Part shown: in pieces, positions 58,550-64,000 of the stretch
Position numbering within the stretch: the first letter of the stretch is position 1
Layout: the number at the start of each line of letters is the position of its first letter
Assembly (NCBI GenBank): GCA_016808115.1
Contig: JAEQBH010001840.1
Location: 62,001 to 126,000 of the forward strand
Direction of reading: 5' to 3'
From: Tetrastigma voinierianum
Lineage: Eukaryota > Streptophyta > Magnoliopsida > Vitales > Vitaceae
DNA length: 64,000 bases
The notes under the pieces: model-generated
Told to the model about the DNA's origin: nothing
What the model saw: the letters and a program-made list of their open reading frames with translations, nothing else
Databases searched by the model: none
Translations under genes and position numbers: made by a program

Positions 58550-59700
58550 TTCAAAATCTGGAACTAATCTTCATTTACGCTTCCTCCAAGATAATGCTTC
58601 AATCTCGACCATTCACTTTAAATTCACATCCAGAATCATTTTTTAGTGTCACTGCTCCAAAGGGTGTACTTGCTACTACTGTGTAAGAACCACTCCATTT
58701 TGACTTCAGTTTTCCTGAAAACAACTTGAGCTTGGAATTGTATAATAGGACTTGTTATCTAGCTTTGAATTATTTCCTTAAAATTTTCTGATTATGGCAC
58801 TTCTTTGTCTTATCTTTGTGGATCCTGACATTATCATAAGCTTCATTTCTTAACTCTTCCAGTTCATTCATTTGGAGTAATTTCTTTTCTTTGGCATCTT
58901 GAAAATAACAATTCATTTTCGTGATGGCCCACATAGCTTTATATTCAAGTTATAGGGAGATGATGAAGGTTTTCCCGAATCTGATGCAGTAATAAGGACA
59001 TTGATGGGAGTTTGTAAGCAGTTCTATAAGCCCACAATGCATCATCTACCTTTAGAGACCAGTTTTTTCTGCTTAAGTTCATTGTTTTGTCTAGAATTTT
59101 CTTTATCTCCCTATTGGAAATCTCGGCTTACTTGTTTTGGCCCGAGAGGTGATAAACGAAAATCCTATTACATGTCTAATTTCATATCTGGTCATGAGTT
59201 TTGCAAAAACCTTGCTTGCAAAATGACTTCCCTCATCATTAATGATTGTTCTGGGTGTTCCAAATATGCTCAAAATGTTTCTTTGAATAAACCCAACCAC
59301 TATGTTAGCATCATTTTTAGGACAAGCTATTTCTTCCACCCATTTGTATCATAATCCACAGCTAGGAGAATGTAAATATTTCCAAATGAGGATAGGAAAG
59401 GTCTGCAGTCTATTCCCATCTACCAAATCACTACAGATTCACTTACATGAGGCATCCTCCATTCTTACCTTATGTTGCCATTCTCAGACATTTATCACAA
59501 TGTTTACCCGTTCAAAATGGTCTTTGAATAGAGTAGACGATAGAAACGATTGGAGAATTTACATGGGCTGTTCTATCTCCTGCAAAGTGTCACATATGGT
59601 GATACATGGCCATATATTAAAATTTTCACCTTGTTACGTTTCTAGTACACCAGGAGAAATAATCATATATACTCCTCTTTTAGAAAAGTAATAGACAATC
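58550..59700 (-). pseudogene. Integrase remnant of element F
   Basis: Minus strand. The frame 59339-59103 has MEEIACPKNDANIVVGFI, IFGTPRTIINDEGSHFASKV, the core with its second acidic residue (D of DEGSHF). [16 protein letters not shown] text lies at 59045-59005. At 58750-58570 [18 protein letters not shown] and LKHYLGG form the C-terminal domain. The HHCC zinc end around 59650-59480 is only faintly visible (FERVNIV, CHRYDRT-like). Frames change several times. Long plus frames at 59001-59354 and 59302-59691 are its antisense. Confidence 0.82.
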
Positions 59701-59703
59701 CAT

Positions 59704-60258
59704 CTAAAAATCTGTGGTTCTCAATTTTCTTTTATATTTGGTGTTGAACTTAGGTGGCATAATTCCACAAGCTAAAGTAATTCTAATATCGACATGCCGA
59801 AGGTGTTGAGCGATAACCTGGTAAGCGCTTTCATCAGGAAAGTTCTCTGCTATTTCAATTTCCTTTTCCTCTTCAGTAGTCTTTTCCAATCTAGACAAGT
59901 GATCAACTATCACATTGTCACTACCCTTCTTGTCTTTGATTTCTAAATCAAACTCTTATAGAAATAATACCCATCCGATCAGTCTTGGTTTGACATCCTT
60001 CTTTGCCATCAGATATTTAATAGCAACATGATCAGTGTGTATTATAACATGGGATCCCAATATGTAAGGCCTGAATTTTTCACAAGCAAACACCATTGCC
60101 AGCATCTCATTTTCTGTGGTAGAGTAATTCTCTTGTGCTTCATTGAAGGTTTTTCTGGCATAGTATATGGCCTTGAATATCATCTCAGTTCTTTGTCCCA
60201 ATACTGTTCCCATTGCGTAGTCACTAACATCACACATTATTTCAAACTTATTTTCCAA
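59704..60258 (-). pseudogene. RNase H and linker of element F
   Basis: The frame 60258-59956 reads [75 protein letters not shown]: an RT-type RNase H with acidic residues D (CDVSDY), E (TTENE) and D (HTDH) visible. It continues at 59913-59704 as MIVDHLSRLEKTTEEEKEIE, the Athila linker towards integrase. This is the best-preserved coding block of F and gives the empty-site reference for the B insertion in A. Confidence 0.88.
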
Positions 60259-61090
60259 CCAAGTGTTACTATGATGGGAGCTGTAACCAATATGGATTTA
60301 ATTTCTTCAAATGTAGCTTTGCATGATTCATCAAAATCAAATTTCGCATCTTTTTCCAGCAATCTGCATAATGGTCTAGAGATTTTTGAGAAGTCCCTAA
60401 TAAATCTTCTATAAAATCCTACATGTCCTAGGAAACTTCTTATCCCTTTAACTGTTGTTGGTGGCAGGAAAGTCTTTATAATAGAAACTTTTGCTTGATC
60501 TACTTCTAACCCAACTGCAAAAATCTTGTGCCCAAAGACAATGCCCTCTGTTACCATGAAATGACATTTTTCCCAATTCAAAGCTAGATTTTTGTCTTGG
60601 CACCTTTGAAGTACTGTTTCCAAATTTTCTAAACATTTCTAAAAGCGGGATCATATCTTGAAGTATTCATGAAGATTTCATAGCCTCTTCCTGGTTTAAC
60701 AAAGACATCATACATATTTGAAAAGTGGTGGAGCATTACATAATCAGGCATCATTCTAAAAGCGAGGTGCCATGGGACATGTGGTCTTAGTCTTCTCTGA
60801 TCTCCATGGGCTATGGCAAATCTGGTTATATCGGAATATCCATCGAAAGCGACTAATGTGGGTGTCCCTCACTAACCTGTCAGTATTTGATAATGAGTAG
60901 AGATAATGATCCTTCCTTGAGAAGTATTCAATTTTACGTAGTCTATACACACCCTCCATCATCACAGTTCTTGTAGAATCATTATTCTTCTCGGTTCGAT
61001 TACTGATGAAATCCACCTTTCTTGGGAACCACATTAATTGGGCTCACCCAAGGGCTATTGCATATATAAAGCCTGCATTTAGCAATTTCG
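60237..61090 (-). pseudogene. Reverse transcriptase remnant of element F
   Basis: Palm/thumb: the frame 60623-60237 has NLALNWEKCHFMVTEGIVFG, PPTTVKGIRSFLGHVGFYRR, FIRDFSKISRPL. The finger region (61034-60756) shows MWFPRKVDFISN and later frames equivalent to SDQEKTTxxPMAPRF. The catalytic YxDD/MDD box expected near 60690-60660 (MKIFMDDF in A) is damaged (MKIFMNTSR-like wording). Overlaps RNase H by a few codons because the start Met was chosen by frame. Confidence 0.8.
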
Positions 61091-61527
61091 ATTTCTTCTT
61101 TCGACAACTTCTTTCGGCATTCTTTGGATTCGGCTTTCTTTGATGTTGTTGATCTTTGCATTATCTTCCAAAAGATCTTGTAAATGCGAGATAGAAGGGC
61201 GATTCACTCAAATCTTCCTCAGACTGACGATTGCTTCCTTGTATTTTCTAAGAGAATCTCCAATAGTTTTTGTTCTTCAAGCTCAATCAATGCAGCTGAT
61301 ATAAAAACATGTCTTGCTTTTTCTGGTTCTAAGAAAGCATACTTCAAATAACAGGGTAATTCCTTCAATGTTAACCCTTATGAACTTGTTTTTGTTTCTT
61401 TTGCTTTCTCCTCATTGCCGCATGATTTTTCTGCAATGTTTTCATCAATACTGAGTACTGCCTCTTTTGATTCAAAATGGGAGTTCAAAAATTCAACATC
61501 AAGAACATCAAGATACTGGAAATTCAT

Positions 61528-61893
61528 CTAATTTTCATTCATTGAACTCTCGATCTTACAATCATTTATCAGTTCAGAACTTATGGGAACTTTTGTTTCT
61601 TCAATCTTACAATCAATATTATCAAATTCTTGTTGTTTCACATTGTGATTGAGATTGAAGTGCATTGCCTCATCTCCAACCCTTAGAGTAAGCTCTCCTT
61701 TCTTCACATCTATCAAAGTTGCTCTTGTAGCAAGGAAAGGCCTTCCTAGCAGCAGTGAGACTTGTTTGTCTTCTTCAATATCAATAACCACAAAGTCCAC
61801 TGGACAAATGAACTTTCCCACTTTGATAGGAACATCCTCAAGAATGCCCTCAGGTTGAGCTAGGGTTATGTTTGCCATATGCAAGGTCATCAT
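61528..61893 (-). pseudogene. Aspartic protease-distal region of element F
   Basis: The frame 61893-61528 reads ITLAQPEGILEDVPIKVGKF, PVDFVVIDIEEDKQVSLLLG, RPFLATRATLIDVKKGELTL. This is the C-terminal half of the Athila retropepsin domain and its LLGRPFLAT flap-distal motif. The catalytic D(T/S)GA would lie upstream, near 61990-61940, where the frame is disturbed (text similar to DLKQASTRC...). 61527-61091 downstream is the variable linker to RT. Confidence 0.82.
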
Positions 61894-61924
61894 TTGTAGG
61901 AGTAAAACCGTTTTAGTCTTTTGA

Positions 61925-62650
61925 CTACAGGATAAAAAGACATCGAGTTGATGCTTGCTTTAAATCACACAGTGCTTTTCCCCATTTGTTCCCTATTGTG
62001 CAAGAATATTGTTCTTGGATCCTGCATTTTGCGGTAAAGGCTCTAGATAAGCACCTTGTAGGTTCTTTGTCGGGCTCACTACTCATTCTTGACAATTTTC
62101 TTTTACGCTCAATATATCGCCGTAAATTTAGCATAGTGAGACATTTGAGTCAGTGCCTCTGAAAAAGGGATATTAACCTCTATTTTCTTGAACATGTTTA
62201 AGAATCTAGATAATTGCTCTTCCAGCTTAGCTTTCTGCAGCCTCTAAGGGAATGGGACTTGAGGCTTATAAGCTTGAACCTCTTCCTTCTTCCTTAGATC
62301 TCCCTCTTCAACTTGTTGCTTTTGCTGTAATTTTGTTGTTCTCTCTTCTTTAACAACCTCTGAACTGTATTGCTTCAATTCTCCTCCAATTTCTTCTTTC
62401 TCTTCTCCTTCAGTCTTCTTTTTCTCTTTTTCTTTTATGCTTTCTATCTCTCTTCCACTTCTCAGAGTCACCACCATGCAATCCTTAGGACTCTTCTTTG
62501 TATCATCGAGGAAGGCATCCTTGGACTAATTTTGCATTGGTAGGGCCACCTACCCTACTCGTGTCTCCAGATTTTTCAGAGAGGCATTTGTGTTGGCCTA
62601 GAATGCTGCTAGCTGAGCAAACTTTTTCTCATGTACATTCAATAGTCTTT
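61925..62650 (-). pseudogene. Gag C-terminal part and gag-protease linker of element F, truncated
   Basis: The frame 62477-62244 reads MVVTLRSGREIESIKEKEKK and ends EVQAYKPQVPFP. Then 62240-62110 gives QLSRFLNMFKKIEVNIPFSE, ALTQMSHYAKF. Both are conserved Athila signatures (VTLRSGR; INIPFAEALxQMPxYAKF). 62134-61925 includes MSSEPDKEPTRCLSRAFTAK in a shifted frame. Sequence homologous to A's gag (24600-24640) stops at about 62650 with CAATAGTCTTTTG; the main gag domain is missing. Confidence 0.8.
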
Positions 62651-63180
62651 TGTAGGGCAATCCGAGACCCACTATGCTATACGGGGGCAAATGGCTTTGC
62701 ACTGTAAGACTACTTTCGATTCTCGGGAACCAAGCGATTTCCAAATAACAAAAAAATGATCGAACACCCCGAATCCACAATTCCGTCGTAGGAATGAAAA
62801 TGCAATCAATCACGAATTCAAGATGATCAACAAATGAAATTAAACATCGAAACCAAATCACATATCTAAAATAGAAAAGAAAGAAAGAACGAAGAAGCGA
62901 GGAAAATGTACCTTCGAGGGAAAGGCTAGAGATATAAAATTGAAATCCCAAATGATTAAGCTTTTTCCATAACTTCCATGATTTCATCAGGAAGGGAAAA
63001 TCTTTTATAGAGAAAGCAGGAGAGGCAATATGGCTTCAAGCGCGCTTTCTTAAGATGCCAGCGTAGTTTGGGCTTTCTCCATCATCTCAAAATGGAGAGT
63101 AGTTTCTTTCTATTAAGGATAGGTGAATAAAAATAGCATGAGTTATTTTTTTAAATTATTATAAAAAAAAGTTATGATTT
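62651..63180. other. Unclassified sequence abutting gag of element F
   Basis: From TAGGGCAATCCGAGACCCAC at about 62651 the sequence no longer matches the Athila element. It has moderate GC, and a Phe/Leu-rich minus frame (62987-62598) without recognised homology that also runs across the junction. It could be an inserted element that extends past the window or flanking DNA reached by truncation of F. I cannot decide. Confidence 0.35.
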
Positions 63181-64000
63181 ATGAATGATTTATATATATT
63201 TATATAGGTTAATTATATATATGGTGTTTCAAGTTTTCCATTTTTTCTATTTTTGTGTCTCAACTATAATTTATTCAATTAAATGTCTAAACTTTTATTT
63301 TTTATTTTCATGTATCAACTTTATTTTTGTTCAAGTGCTTAAACTTTTACTATTGATGTCTCAACTTTTTTTATTTTGAAAAGTCTAACTTTATTTTTAT
63401 TCAATCAGTGTCTAAACTTTTTATTTTCTATTTTGATATCTCAACTTTATTTTTTAAATCAAGTGTTTCAACTTATAATTTTTGTTAAATCAATTGTTTC
63501 TTGAGATATTTGCATTAGGAAAAATTGAATTCAAATGACATTTTACTTCATATAAAATAATGAAATTACTTAAATGGCCTTTAATAATATAAAATGGCAA
63601 TATTATCATTTCCACATTAGGGACATATAATCTATTTATTACAATGACAAAGAAATTGATACAATTGGCTACTATAAAATTAAGAAATTATTTTTACTTG
63701 TTTTCTATGTATTATATGAAAAAAAAATTATATATGAATAATTAAAAATAAAACATTAAATATTAGATTTATTTTTAAAATAATTAAAATATTTATTTTT
63801 ATCCCATAACAGCCAATTTAATCAATTTCTTTTATTCGATAACGAACAAATAAAAAAACTCTAATATGGGAAGGATAATATTAACTTTTCACTTCATCAA
63901 GGCCATTTAAGTAATTACTTCATTTTTATATGATAAGAATGTTATTTGGATGCTATTTTTGTTTATTCAAATATCATAATAAACTTGATTGGTTAGGAAA
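63181..64000. repeat. AT-rich tail with degenerate 'TCTCAACTTTATTTTTATTCAA' repeats
   Basis: Between about 63225 and 63500 the phrases TCTCAACTxTAATTTxTTCAAT and GTGTCTAAACTTTTxATTTT alternate (anchors near 63262, 63317, 63359, 63385, 63440), a degenerate tandem repeat of roughly 45-60 bp. This phrase is a common type of intergenic repeat in plants. 63500-64000 is AT-rich with no recognised feature. Confidence 0.5.

Larger units (their letters stand above)
34476..62650 (-). mobile_element. Element F: Athila/Tat-type Ty3/gypsy element with third ORF, carrying insertions I, E, G and H
   Basis: Minus-strand order from the right: gag C-terminal part (62640-61930), protease (61893-61528), RT (about 61090-60237), RNase H (60258-59956), integrase (about 59700-58550), a spacer with a palindrome cluster (57900-57520), a third ORF (57402-51050, split by G), a non-coding tail (51050-49398 and 39508-39221, split by E), PPT (39203-39220) and LTR J. 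The 5' LTR is not in the window; gag is cut at 62650. That all blocks belong to one element is inferred from strand, order and the perfect TSDs of G and E. Confidence 0.72.

Noticed and set aside
62598..62987. 129-residue Phe/Leu-rich minus-strand gene
   Set aside because: It crosses the element F junction, has no recognised motif and is compositionally biased.

Overview
The window looks like nuclear DNA from a flowering plant with a large, repeat-rich genome (probably a eudicot; the species cannot be read from it). I found no intact host gene, rRNA, tRNA or bacterial-type operon. Nearly all of it is a nest of decayed LTR retrotransposons. The coding parts are broken by stops and frameshifts, but LTR ends, primer-binding sites (PBS), polypurine tracts (PPT) and several 5-bp target-site duplications (TSDs) can still be read. 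Letters A, B, C, E, F, G, H, I, J and L are my own labels.

Left half (1-32851): element A is a minus-strand Athila/Tat-type Ty3/gypsy element. Its 5' LTR is at 26218-32851 (tRNA-Asp-type PBS), and gag, protease, RT, RNase H and integrase remnants run leftward to 11379. Three insertions cut it. C (733-10550, minus-strand Tekay/Del-like gypsy) sits in the spacer after pol. B (12954-22724, plus-strand chromodomain gypsy with both LTRs) sits in RNase H. L (26740-30747, solo LTR of about 4 kb with tandem arrays) sits in the 5' LTR.

Middle (32852-34275): a plus-strand Ty1/copia (Tork/TNT1-94-like) RT-RNase H fragment abuts A.

Right half (34276-62650): element F is another minus-strand Athila/Tat-type element. 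It has an LTR (J, 34476-39202), a PPT, a long third ORF with a plant 'putative transposon protein' type domain, and a gag-pol remnant at 58550-62650. Insertions are I (35264-37264) in the LTR, E (39514-49392, Tekay-like, both LTRs, perfect TSD CTTAG) after the third ORF, and G (52750-57312, solo LTR, perfect TSD ATACT) inside the third ORF. G itself carries H (55237-57001, solo LTR, perfect TSD CATTC). From 62651 to the end there is unclassified AT-rich DNA with a degenerate tandem repeat.

The signals most worth a second look are these. Clusters of a 10-bp palindrome, TGTCGCGACA, lie in the LTRs of A and F and again in the spacer between pol and the third ORF; their variants look like CpG decay. 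A different palindrome (GTATTGCAATAC) clusters in the leader of E. C and E carry the same internal gag-protease deletion, which suggests a non-autonomous subfamily that amplified. LTR J is flanked by both a PPT and a PBS. Solo LTR L contains three separate tandem arrays. None of this is proven new: these are readings of the sequence that need database and read-level checks.
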